In this document: positions 18,641 to 26,983 of the stretch, piece after piece
How positions within the stretch are numbered: the first letter of the stretch is position 1
Layout of the letters: each line of letters opens with the position of its first letter
Assembly: GCF_011365745.1 (NCBI RefSeq)
Contig: NZ_JAAOBY010000007.1
Location: forward strand, 1-64,000
Length of the DNA stretch: 64,000 nt
Source of the DNA: Flavobacterium turcicum
GTDB taxonomy: Bacteria > Bacteroidota > Bacteroidia > Flavobacteriales > Flavobacteriaceae
Direction of reading: 5' to 3'
Translations under genes and position numbers: made by a program
The notes under the pieces: generated by a model
Database searches by the model: none
What the model saw: only the letters and a program-made list of their open reading frames with translations
Told to the model about the DNA's origin: nothing

Positions 18641-19779
18641 AAAATATAAATGTTACGCTAAGAAAAAGGATGCTGCCAAGTGGTAAGATTACACTATATC
18701 TTGATTTTTTCCCTCCGGTTTACAATCCTAAGACTCATAAACTTTACCGTAGGGAGTATTTAAGTTTATACCTCGTTCCTAAACCAAAAAATAATGTTGA
18801 CAAGACTATGAATTCTGAGAATCTCTATAAAGCTGAAATTATCTGTGCAAATAGGTTTAATGAAGTAAATAAGTCACAGATCTACAATCCTTTTGAGTTA
18901 GAGCAACTTCGTCTTAAAGAGATTGGCGAAAAATCATTTCTGCAGTATCTCAAGCTTGTTGCAGAGCATAAAACGGGTAATAACGGTGATATCTGGACTT
19001 ATGCCATTATCCACTTTGAAAATTTTCTTAAAAATGAGGATTTACTGATACAGGATATCGATGTGACTGTTATAGAAGATTTTAGGGAGTATCTCTTAAA
19101 GGCAAAATGTATCAGGAAAAAGGGTAAGTTTTTAGCTCAGAATACAGCTTTAACTTATTTCAATAAGATCAAAGCTACTCTTCGAAAAGCTTACAAAAAA
19201 GGATTACTTCAAACGGATGTTAATGCTGCGGTTGAAAGCATAAAGGAACAAGAGTCTCAAAGGAATTTTCTAACCATGGAAGAAGCTGTAAGGCTATTTA
19301 AAACCCCTTGTAAAAAGGAAATTGTAAAACGTGTCAGTCTTTTTTCTCTGCTCACAGGCATGCGCTATTCCGATATATCAAAACTTACATGGGAAGAAGT
19401 ACAATACAGTAAAAGTGAAGGATATTACATAAGATTTAAGCAGCAAAAAACTGATCGACCAGTAACCCTTCCTATATCCCCCGAAGCATTCGAGTTTTTA
19501 GGTGAAAAAGTGGATCAATATAAGAGAGTCTTTTATGATTTAAAAAAATGGGATGTTGACCGGTTGCTGCCTATATGGGTTAACGACGCATCAATTGAGA
19601 AACATATTACATTTCATTGCTTTCGTCATACGTATGCAACATTGCAGATGGCAGCAGGTACCGACATTTTTACGGTATCGAAAATGCTGGGGCACAAAAA
19701 CATAAAGACAACGCAGATATATACAAAAATCATCGATGAGAAAAAAAGAGAAACAACTAATAAAATTTCATTTAAATAA
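18637..19779 (+). CDS. int: Tyrosine site-specific integrase of the ICE
   Basis: The 380-residue enzyme has an N-terminal arm-binding region, a SAM-like core-binding domain (about residues 97-190) and a C-terminal catalytic domain. The catalytic residues are visible: Arg243 in TGMRYSDI, His327 and Arg330 in HCFRHTYA, His353 in MLGHKN and the nucleophile Tyr362 in QIYTKI. Arg243 is present, unlike in the CTnDOT integrase, which lacks the first conserved arginine. It should integrate and excise the ICE next to mnmE. The gene is the second in a two-gene operon starting at 18077. Confidence 0.95.
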   Translation: MKNINVTLRKRMLPSGKITLYLDFFPPVYNPKTHKLYRREYLSLYLVPKPKNNVDKTMNSENLYKAEIICANRFNEVNKSQIYNPFELEQLRLKEIGEKSFLQYLKLVAEHKTGNNGDIWTYAIIHFENFLKNEDLLIQDIDVTVIEDFREYLLKAKCIRKKGKFLAQNTALTYFNKIKATLRKAYKKGLLQTDVNAAVESIKEQESQRNFLTMEEAVRLFKTPCKKEIVKRVSLFSLLTGMRYSDISKLTWEEVQYSKSEGYYIRFKQQKTDRPVTLPISPEAFEFLGEKVDQYKRVFYDLKKWDVDRLLPIWVNDASIEKHITFHCFRHTYATLQMAAGTDIFTVSKMLGHKNIKTTQIYTKIIDEKKRETTNKISFK

Positions 19780-20238
19780 TTTTTTTTAAAACTGGTTAAA
19801 AAAAGAAAATGAATTCTTAGCTTTTACTTTAAAGTGGCTTTGAAAGCCACTTTAAAGTCGAAGGCAAATGGTTTATATTGCAGATTTTTTATAAAAACGG
19901 ACAAAATGCTGCGAGCGAGGATTTAAAGACTACATTTTTTTTCTTGCAGGCTTTTTTATTTTTCCCGCAACTATCAAAATTTTTAAAAGTGCTCAAAATT
20001 TAAATGGCAGTATCGTAGCATTTTACCATTTAAACAAAAAAATATCTAAATTTTCTTACAAAATAAATTAAACCACTGATTTAAAATATATAAACTAGAC
20101 CAACGACTTAACTGAAGAACGTCATAATTATATATTTATAATTTAAAAAATTAAATTATGATAGAAACTATAATACCATTCAACGAAGCAAAATATGAGT
20201 GCTATAGTCATTAGCACTTTGTATCTAATAAAAACCTT
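19780..20238. other. Gene-free segment after the integrase
   Basis: This is a strongly AT-rich stretch without a convincing gene. It holds a 33-bp palindrome at 19826-19858, and a short frame at 20158-20214 (18 residues) that I do not support as a gene. It separates the plus-strand integrase operon from the minus-strand cargo operon, so both transcripts end here. Confidence 0.6.
19826..19858. terminator. Perfect palindrome between convergent transcripts
   Basis: The arms ACTTTAAAGTGGCTTT and AAAGCCACTTTAAAGT flank a single central G. It lies 46 bp past the integrase stop. No T run follows directly, so it may act as a rho-independent-like structure, as a protein-binding palindrome, or as both. 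Confidence 0.5.
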
Positions 20239-21438
20239 TTACAAATAAATACTTATATCTAAGAATATATAAGAAAACACAATAACTGTTAGGGCAAATA
20301 TTGATATTGTAACTCCTTTCACTATCAGTAATTTATTTCGTTGTTTTTTTATAGAAACCTTTTTAAGACTTTCTAATTTTTCTTTAATAGGCTTAAGCAC
20401 AATAACTGTACTAATCAGATTAATAAATTCGTCAATATCTTCTTCAATTGCATCTATTGATTCTTTAATATTTTTTAGTAAAATGTACCATATCAAAACA
20501 AAAAAAAGAATTGATAATATTAGAATTATGACGTTTTTGAATATTAACAAACCGCTATAGTCAAAGTAATTCAATAATAAAATAAAGCCTATTGGGATTC
20601 CAAAAATATATCCTGATACTTTACTTATTGAATCATAGATACGATCTAATAATTTCTGAAAATGTTCATTTGAAGATGTTTTAATTTTCTCAAATGAAAA
20701 ACCAGCCAGATATAATTTATAGCTTTTATTATAAGAATTTAGAATAGTTTTCCAATTTTTAACAATTGTCAAATAATCACTTGAATTGCACTCTATAAAA
20801 TTCACCAATTCATTTACAAATAATTCCTTTTTGTCTTTATGACTTATCGGGTCTAAAAATTCCTTTTTTAATTCCTGAAATCCTTCTAATTCAGAAAAAA
20901 AATCTAAATCTTGAATTGAATATTTTATATCAATTTCAACAATACTATTTGAAATCCTGTAAAAATAATATTTCAGCTGATTTCCTATTAGATGATGAGT
21001 ATGAGATAATGAATTTAAAAAATCAATAAGTTCGATGTTTTTATTGTAGTTATTAACTATTTCATTTACAACTGCTGATTCTTCTGAATAATAATCATTT
21101 TCAGCAATGTAGAATAACTCACTTTTTAATTTAAACTTATTACCATTTAGAAAATCATTTACCGTTTCAAAATAGCAATTAATATTCCCTGTTCTTATGT
21201 CCAAATAAACTTGTTGGTTGATAAAATTAGGAATGTCCTCCTTCATTATACTCTTCATTTCATTTGGTTCACCAACGCTTAGTATATCGATTATTTCACT
21301 ATCAAGCAATGAATCAAAATATTCAATATTTGTTTCAGTAATAACAAGGAAACCTATTGTAGAAATTGAATCAGCACTTTGTAAATCTATAAGTCTTCTA
21401 ACCTGAACTACACTATCAAGAAGTTTTTTCATCATCAA
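20239..21438 (-). CDS. Uncharacterised protein with three C-terminal membrane segments
   Basis: I do not recognise the family. Residues 1-270 look soluble and mixed alpha/beta, rich in Asn, Ile and acidic residues. Membrane segments follow at about 273-292, 298-321 and 371-394, with a helical acidic loop between the last two. The gene overlaps the end of the NA37 gene by 23 bp (MMMKK start region), so the two are translationally coupled. It is the last gene of the restriction operon on the minus strand. A membrane effector or sensor role is only an inference from this position. Confidence 0.65.
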   Translation of the reverse strand: MMMKKLLDSVVQVRRLIDLQSADSISTIGFLVITETNIEYFDSLLDSEIIDILSVGEPNEMKSIMKEDIPNFINQQVYLDIRTGNINCYFETVNDFLNGNKFKLKSELFYIAENDYYSEESAVVNEIVNNYNKNIELIDFLNSLSHTHHLIGNQLKYYFYRISNSIVEIDIKYSIQDLDFFSELEGFQELKKEFLDPISHKDKKELFVNELVNFIECNSSDYLTIVKNWKTILNSYNKSYKLYLAGFSFEKIKTSSNEHFQKLLDRIYDSISKVSGYIFGIPIGFILLLNYFDYSGLLIFKNVIILILSILFFVLIWYILLKNIKESIDAIEEDIDEFINLISTVIVLKPIKEKLESLKKVSIKKQRNKLLIVKGVTISIFALTVIVFSYIFLDISIYL

Positions 21439-22408
21439 AAGCTAATTTTATCAATTCATCTGGAACATCGTTGATAATAATTTGATTACCTATGTGTGTT
21501 ATTTTATTTGTTTTAATCAATGATTTATCAAAAAACAACGTATATCCTTTTTCAACAATTTTAGTTCTAACAAAAGAATCAAAATCAGTTTTTCTATGAA
21601 TAGCAATTTTACCACTAACTTCTAGTTCTTTTTCTTTTATGAAATCTAAAAAAGCCTTTGGTTCTTGGTCATTAATAAGAGAGGAAATAGACTCTAATTC
21701 AGCATCTTTTTTTTGATCAAAACAAACATCGAAATAGGCTTTAAATTTGTCTTTAATTTTATCTTTTTCTAATGCTTTTATATTTTTTTCAATAAAATAT
21801 CTATTTGTAGCATCCTTTAGCTTATCAAAATTTTCTTTTGAAGAAGTAATGTCAGTAGAGCCAATAAATTTAATAAAGTAATTGGAAACTGCTCTTGTTC
21901 CTTTAATAAACGATAGGTATAAAATATCTTTATCTTGCCATCTTTTAATATTTAATCTATTAGCTCTGGCTAATTTTTCAACATCAAGAGTCATCAATTT
22001 TTCAATATCTAAATTTTCGTCATCCACTGTGAATTGTGCAGCTTTATCAAGCATTGCTGTAATCAAAAAATCAACATTTTTCTCAGTATAATGCACAAAA
22101 ACGACATATCCTCCTGTTGTTGTTGGTATATCTATCGCTCTTTCCAGAATTTTCATTGATTCTTGAGTAAAAGCCAAGAAATCTCCATCATTTAGATAAG
22201 ATTCAACCTTTTTTTGAAATGGATAATTATCAGGATCGTCTTGAAAAGTTCCTTGAGTTGGATTTTTTGAACTGTAGTTTTTAATTAATTTTGTTACAAA
22301 TTCATTGACAGTTGCATTAATGGGTAACAACTTATCAGAGCATTTTAAAGATGCTTTTCCTTTTAGTTCTTTTATTATATGGTGAAATACTACATTTACT
22401 ACTGTCAT
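21416..22408 (-). CDS. Nucleoid-associated protein of the NA37/YejK family
   Basis: The 330-residue protein resembles the 37-kDa nucleoid-associated family (YejK/NdpA). Recognisable features are an N-terminal VNVVFHHIIKEL strand and helix, the central GGYVVFVHYTEKNVDFLITAMLD-type core (about residues 98-120) and the following LDVEKLARANRLNI segment. Known members bind the nucleoid, with poorly defined roles. It lies 31 bp after hsdR on the same strand and is coupled to the membrane protein that follows. Such genes recur in mobile-element cargo. The family call is by pattern, not by search. Confidence 0.7.
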   Translation of the reverse strand: MTVVNVVFHHIIKELKGKASLKCSDKLLPINATVNEFVTKLIKNYSSKNPTQGTFQDDPDNYPFQKKVESYLNDGDFLAFTQESMKILERAIDIPTTTGGYVVFVHYTEKNVDFLITAMLDKAAQFTVDDENLDIEKLMTLDVEKLARANRLNIKRWQDKDILYLSFIKGTRAVSNYFIKFIGSTDITSSKENFDKLKDATNRYFIEKNIKALEKDKIKDKFKAYFDVCFDQKKDAELESISSLINDQEPKAFLDFIKEKELEVSGKIAIHRKTDFDSFVRTKIVEKGYTLFFDKSLIKTNKITHIGNQIIINDVPDELIKLAFDDEKTS

Positions 22409-22439
22409 AAATTTTTATTTTACACAATCAAATTAAATA

Positions 22440-25277
22440 TTAATCATTAAAAAACGTGTCGATAAAAGTAAGAAATTTATTTAGAATAGTATCACCTACT
22501 TTTGATCTTTGTAAAATAGAGGGTTGATGTTCTAATACTTCCACTACTTCTTGTTTGGTGGGGATTCTTTGGGTGAATAAATAATCTTCTGTTAGTTTTT
22601 TTAGCTTGTCCGCATTTATCTTTTCATCTTGTACAAATTGATTGAAGGCTTTTTGCTGTTCTTCGATCATAAATGCTGCATAACCTTCCTCTATTGAAGC
22701 ATCTTCAAGTAATGGCAAGTTTTCTTCAATGAAACGTTCTATCAATTCGCGTTTGCTGCGCAGTTTGACATCTCCTGCAACGATATCTAGTATTTCTTTT
22801 TGTCTGCGTTCTTTTTCCTCTGGGTTTGTTGCTTTTAACTTGGCTAATAATCCTAAAATATAGGTTACTGTAATATCATCACGATGAATCAATTCTAGTT
22901 CAAAATCGACTTCGTTAAGTATGGAGGTTTTTTCTTTTTTACCTTTATCAGATAACTCCAAGTATTTCGATTTATAGTTATCAAATTCTTGTTCTCCTAA
23001 AACAATATCGTCAAAAGTAAAATCTACAAATGATGCAATTATGTTTTTTAACCGGATAATTTCACGAAACGCTTTTACAAATTCTAGCTCTTCGTCTTCG
23101 GTATATAAATCATCAACTGATTCAAAAGTTGGAGTAATTGCTGTTAAATTATCGTAAGCTTCATTAATTTCTTTAACGTAGGTTTCGTATGGTTTTAAGA
23201 TGATAATTTCTTTAGCCTTTTTATCTGAAAATAAGGCAATAGCATCATCAGTGGCTTTTTTAAGATTCCTAAATACGACAATATTTCCTTGTGATTTTTT
23301 ATCACCAAGAATTCTATTAGTTCTGGAATATGCCTGAATTAAACCGTGGTATTTTAAATTTTTATCTACAAATAGGGTATTCAATGATTTACTATCAAAT
23401 CCTGTTAAGAACATATTAACCACAAATAAAATATCTACTTGTTTAGAACGTACTCGTTGTGCTATGTCTTTGTAATAATTGTAAAAGGATTGACTGTCTT
23501 TTGTAGTCCAATTGGTTTTAAAGGTTTTGTTGTAATTTTCTATGTAACTTTCTAGCTTATCTCTTTTATGATAGGCATTATAAACCTCTTCCTTTTCTGC
23601 TACCTCATTAAAATCTTTACTATCATAATCGTCTGTATCGCTAATCATTTCATCATTGGCACCGAAACTAAAAATTGTAGCCATTTTTAAATCATGTTTA
23701 CCTTCTTCTTTTAATTTAAGGAATAGATCATAATATTTAATCAGCATGTCTACGCTACTCACGCAAAACATAGCCGTAAACGTTTTGTTTTGCGTTTTAA
23801 TGGGATGTTGCTGAATGATATAATTGGTGATTTTTTCAATGCGGTCTTTACTTTCTAACAACTCTTGAGTATCAATTGCTTCTACTTCAATGTCAATTTC
23901 GTTTTGTGAATTCTCACGTTCTTTGTATTTACCCACGTATTCTACAGAAAAACGCAATACATTGTCATCTTTTATCGCATCGGTAATGACATAACTATGC
24001 AATTGCTCACCAAATAAGCTTGCTGTTGTTTGATTTTGCTTGTTTTTAGACGAGGCATTTTCAGCAAAAATAGGTGTACCGGTAAAACCAAACATTTGAT
24101 AGTTTTCAAAATATTGGGTTATCTTTTTATGCGTATCTCCAAATTGAGAGCGGTGGCATTCATCAAAAATAAAGACAATTTTTTTGTCTTTTAGATCGTC
24201 CATTGTTTTAAGATGGTGTTCTCTCGTAATAGCATTGTACAATTTTTGAATCGTTGTTACAATAAGCTTGCTATTGCTGTCTTTGAACTGTCGTACTAAG
24301 TTGGCAGTATTATTAGTTGGGTCAATACAATCTGGTTTGAAGGCATTGAATTCTTTAGCCGTTTGGTAATCTAAATCTTGTCTGTCTACACAAAAAACTA
24401 CTTTATCCACCTTTGGTAATTGTGACAAAATTTGACTGGCTTTGAACGAAGTTAATGTTTTACCTGAACCTGTAGTGTGCCATATATAACCGTTGTGGTT
24501 GCTGTTTTTTACCTTGTCAATAATACGTTCTACGGCATTAAATTGATACGGACGCAATACCATCAACATTTTATCAGAATCATGCAATACGGTGTATTTC
24601 GTAATCATTTTAGATAAATGACATTTCTCTAAAAAGGTATTGGCAAAATCCTCTAATTTAGAAATACGTTTGTTGTTTTCGTCTGTCCAAAAGAAGGTTT
24701 GTTTGAAATCGGGTTTTTTGTTTCCGAAATTGCTGAAGTATTTAGTATTTACGCCGGTACTAATTACAAATAATTGCACATAATTAAACAACCCAGTATT
24801 GGCTGAGAAAGAGTGTTTTTGGTAGCGGTTGATTTGATTGTAGGCTTCTTTTAATTCTAAGCCCGTCTTCTTTAATTCTATTTGCACTAAGGGCAAACCG
24901 TTAATTAAAATGGTTACGTCATAACGGTTTTTATACGTCCCTTCAACCGTGATTTGATTGGTTACTTGATATTGATTTTGACACCAGAAATCCATATTTA
25001 AGAACTCCACATAAACCAATTCGTTATTGTCATTTTTGAAAGCAAACTTATCGCGTAGCAATAACGCCTTTTCAAAAACATTGTTAGACTTGGTTAAGTG
25101 GTTTAGTATTTGCTTAAAATCCGAATTAGAAAACACTTTGTTGTTGTGTTTTTCTAATTGCTTTTTAAGATTGACTAGTAAATTATTTTCATCTTTAATA
25201 GTTACTTTATCGTATCCATTTGAAGCTAATTGGTTTACTAGATTTTGCTCTAAAATTAATTCGGATTGTGATGTCAT
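22440..25277 (-). CDS. hsdR: Type I restriction enzyme motor/endonuclease subunit HsdR
   Basis: The 945-residue subunit cleaves DNA after ATP-driven translocation when the target site is unmethylated. The N-terminal nuclease shows the PD-(D/E)xK pattern with Asp120 (YDVTIL) and Glu134-x-Lys136 (IELKK). The SF2 motor follows with Walker A HTTGSGKT at 267-274, DECH at 372-375, FGFTGTPIF and QAYSRTNRI (motif VI). Its length is standard for HsdR. It is separated from hsdM and hsdS by a fic gene and a small gene, an arrangement discussed under findings. Confidence 0.95.
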   Translation of the reverse strand: MTSQSELILEQNLVNQLASNGYDKVTIKDENNLLVNLKKQLEKHNNKVFSNSDFKQILNHLTKSNNVFEKALLLRDKFAFKNDNNELVYVEFLNMDFWCQNQYQVTNQITVEGTYKNRYDVTILINGLPLVQIELKKTGLELKEAYNQINRYQKHSFSANTGLFNYVQLFVISTGVNTKYFSNFGNKKPDFKQTFFWTDENNKRISKLEDFANTFLEKCHLSKMITKYTVLHDSDKMLMVLRPYQFNAVERIIDKVKNSNHNGYIWHTTGSGKTLTSFKASQILSQLPKVDKVVFCVDRQDLDYQTAKEFNAFKPDCIDPTNNTANLVRQFKDSNSKLIVTTIQKLYNAITREHHLKTMDDLKDKKIVFIFDECHRSQFGDTHKKITQYFENYQMFGFTGTPIFAENASSKNKQNQTTASLFGEQLHSYVITDAIKDDNVLRFSVEYVGKYKERENSQNEIDIEVEAIDTQELLESKDRIEKITNYIIQQHPIKTQNKTFTAMFCVSSVDMLIKYYDLFLKLKEEGKHDLKMATIFSFGANDEMISDTDDYDSKDFNEVAEKEEVYNAYHKRDKLESYIENYNKTFKTNWTTKDSQSFYNYYKDIAQRVRSKQVDILFVVNMFLTGFDSKSLNTLFVDKNLKYHGLIQAYSRTNRILGDKKSQGNIVVFRNLKKATDDAIALFSDKKAKEIIILKPYETYVKEINEAYDNLTAITPTFESVDDLYTEDEELEFVKAFREIIRLKNIIASFVDFTFDDIVLGEQEFDNYKSKYLELSDKGKKEKTSILNEVDFELELIHRDDITVTYILGLLAKLKATNPEEKERRQKEILDIVAGDVKLRSKRELIERFIEENLPLLEDASIEEGYAAFMIEEQQKAFNQFVQDEKINADKLKKLTEDYLFTQRIPTKQEVVEVLEHQPSILQRSKVGDTILNKFLTFIDTFFND

Positions 25278-25290
25278 GTTATATTAATAG

Positions 25291-25315
25291 TTCGAGATTC
25301 TTTACAAATCTCGAA
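25291..25315. repeat. Hairpin repeat, copy 1 (downstream of fic)
   Basis: TTCGAGATT and AATCTCGAA form a stem in the 40-bp gap between fic and hsdR. A near-identical hairpin lies on the other side of fic at 26661-26687. It might act as a transcript-processing or attenuating structure. Confidence 0.6.
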
Positions 25316-25317
25316 GT

Positions 25318-26622
25318 TTATTTAATTTTATATTTGGTTAATAATACTAAGAATTTTTCAGAACGCACAAAGTTTTGTTTCACTTTATTGACTTGAATTA
25401 TATCTAAAAAGTCAAGATTTACGAGACCTAACAAATCAGTTCGTGCTGTAAAATTTGATATTAAAAATCTATTCTCTACTTCTTTTACAGTAAAAATACT
25501 TTCTGGTTCATCGTATAGTATTTTTAATAATTGCGCTTGACGTTCATTAACATTTGGAATTCTAACAAAACTTGCAATTTGTAAATTTTCTTTTTGTTTC
25601 AGTTGAATATATTCTTTTAATGCTTCGAACGATTTGTCCATCACCTTTAAATGATAGGTCATAAAGTAAGTCAAATCATTGGCATCTGCTTCGGTATATA
25701 AATAGGCTTTCTCGTACTGATTTTTAGTATCCTGAATAATCTTTGAAATAGATAAATACTCTGTAAGCCAATATCCTTTTTTTAATAAATACCAGTAAAA
25801 CAAGGCACGCGCCGTTCTACCATTTCCATCTGTAAAAGGGTGAATGTAACCAATCATAAAATGAATAGTAGTTGCTTTAAGGATAGGGTGCATAAAAGTT
25901 TCTTTACTATCAGCATTAAAAAAGTCACATAAGTCTTTAATTAATATTTCCAGTTCTTTATGGCTAGGAGGTGTATGCACGACTTCGCCATCAATATGAT
26001 TGACAACTTGTACATCATCAGATATTCTAAATGCGCCTTCCTCTTTTTTATCGTCTAATGTATCACAAGCAATTAGTCCGTGAACGTATAACAATTTTTC
26101 AGGGGTTAAATCGTCATTGCGATTTTGTGTGATGTGTTTGATTGTAACATAATTATTTACAATCATTTGTTCTGACTTGGTCTTTGGTTTTACTTCTTTA
26201 CGAAGCATTTCTTTAGCTTTTTTACGGGTAGTATTGGCTCCTTCTATCTGGCTACTAGAGATAGCTTCTTCCATAATAGCACTTACCAAATATCTAGTTT
26301 TATCAGCATCTGGAACAACATTATTTGCTCCCATATAACCACCGATATTCATATCAAAATAGTGAAGTATTTTTTGAATATAATCAGTAGTCACATAATT
26401 AAATTGATAACTACCAAAAGAGATATTTTTGTAATTTACCGCTCTTGCCATTTTTACGGCAGACCAAAGTTGTATAGGATCTAAATCTAATATTTTTTTA
26501 TATTTTACTTTATCCCAATATAAATACTCGTTATTAATTTCTTTTATCTTAACAACCACATCTGGTTTATTTGCCAGTGCAAATATTTTTTGATTAAAAA
26601 TCATTTTCGGTGCATCTTCCAT
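25318..26622 (-). CDS. Fic family protein (AMPylase-type)
   Basis: Fic enzymes transfer AMP or related groups from nucleotides to protein hydroxyls. The Fic motif HPFTDGNGRTAR is at residues 261-272 with catalytic His261. A class II inhibitory motif SxxxEG (Ser123 to Gly128, in ISSSQIEGAN) precedes it, so activity is probably autoinhibited. A winged-helix-like C-terminal region contains FTVKEVENRFLISNFTARTD. The length of 434 residues fits the Fic/DOC plus HTH architecture. It sits inside the hsdM-hsdS-hsdR operon between two copies of a hairpin, which suggests it was inserted. Confidence 0.92.
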   Translation of the reverse strand: MEDAPKMIFNQKIFALANKPDVVVKIKEINNEYLYWDKVKYKKILDLDPIQLWSAVKMARAVNYKNISFGSYQFNYVTTDYIQKILHYFDMNIGGYMGANNVVPDADKTRYLVSAIMEEAISSSQIEGANTTRKKAKEMLRKEVKPKTKSEQMIVNNYVTIKHITQNRNDDLTPEKLLYVHGLIACDTLDDKKEEGAFRISDDVQVVNHIDGEVVHTPPSHKELEILIKDLCDFFNADSKETFMHPILKATTIHFMIGYIHPFTDGNGRTARALFYWYLLKKGYWLTEYLSISKIIQDTKNQYEKAYLYTEADANDLTYFMTYHLKVMDKSFEALKEYIQLKQKENLQIASFVRIPNVNERQAQLLKILYDEPESIFTVKEVENRFLISNFTARTDLLGLVNLDFLDIIQVNKVKQNFVRSEKFLVLLTKYKIK

Positions 26623-26660
26623 CTTAACAGTATTATTAAAGAGTTCAAATATAGTAAATA

Positions 26661-26687
26661 CTTCGAGATTATTGATAAATCTCGAAG
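26661..26687. repeat. Hairpin repeat, copy 2 (upstream of fic)
   Basis: CTTCGAGATT and AATCTCGAAG enclose a 7-base loop. It matches the hairpin on the other side of fic at 25291-25315 in both stem and flanks. It adjoins a copy of the hsdS 3' end. Confidence 0.6.
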
Positions 26688-26690
26688 TAT

Positions 26691-26780
26691 TTACACAAAC
26701 ATTTGCTGCAACAATACATTTTTATCATCCAATTTTTCAATTAGATTTTATTCTAATAGTATTTCGGATTAGGATATCAT
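26691..26780 (-). pseudogene. Scar: degenerate hsdR 5' end joined to a copy of the hsdS 3' end
   Basis: On the minus strand 26780-26741 matches the first 40 bases of hsdR (25238-25277) at 31 of 40 positions but contains two stops. A little further, 26717-26691 matches the last 27 bases of hsdS (26984-27010) at 25 of 27, encoding LLQQMFV and a stop. The segment therefore records a past duplication or recombination inside the restriction operon. It has no coding capacity of its own. Confidence 0.65.
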
Positions 26781-26972
26781 TTATTTATCATCGTATTTAA
26801 CCATAGCCTGAGCAAAATATTTAAATACTGTCAATTTTCCAGAATCTACAGCCAATGAAATTCCTCCTAATGGAAGATATCCCTCTTTAATCTTGTTTAA
26901 AACCTCAATTACTAGAAACTCTTTTGATTCCATTTCTAAAATAATGTAATCGATAATTTTTTTATTTTCCAT
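26781..26972 (-). CDS. Small DUF1737-like protein
   Basis: This 63-residue protein has a predicted helix-strand pattern and the segment EGYLPLGGISLAV followed by YFAQAMVKYDDK. That resembles the DUF1737 pattern, in which a Gly-Trp/Tyr-x-Pro-Leu-Gly-Gly core precedes a QAM motif. The function is unknown. It lies 11 bp after hsdS, on the same strand, and probably belongs to the operon. The family call is moderate because the domain is short. Confidence 0.6.
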   Translation of the reverse strand: MENKKIIDYIILEMESKEFLVIEVLNKIKEGYLPLGGISLAVDSGKLTVFKYFAQAMVKYDDK

Positions 26973-26983
26973 AGTGTTTTTAT

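Noticed and set aside
20158..20214. 18-residue frame after the integrase
   Set aside because: It is too short, and no promoter or neighbour supports it.
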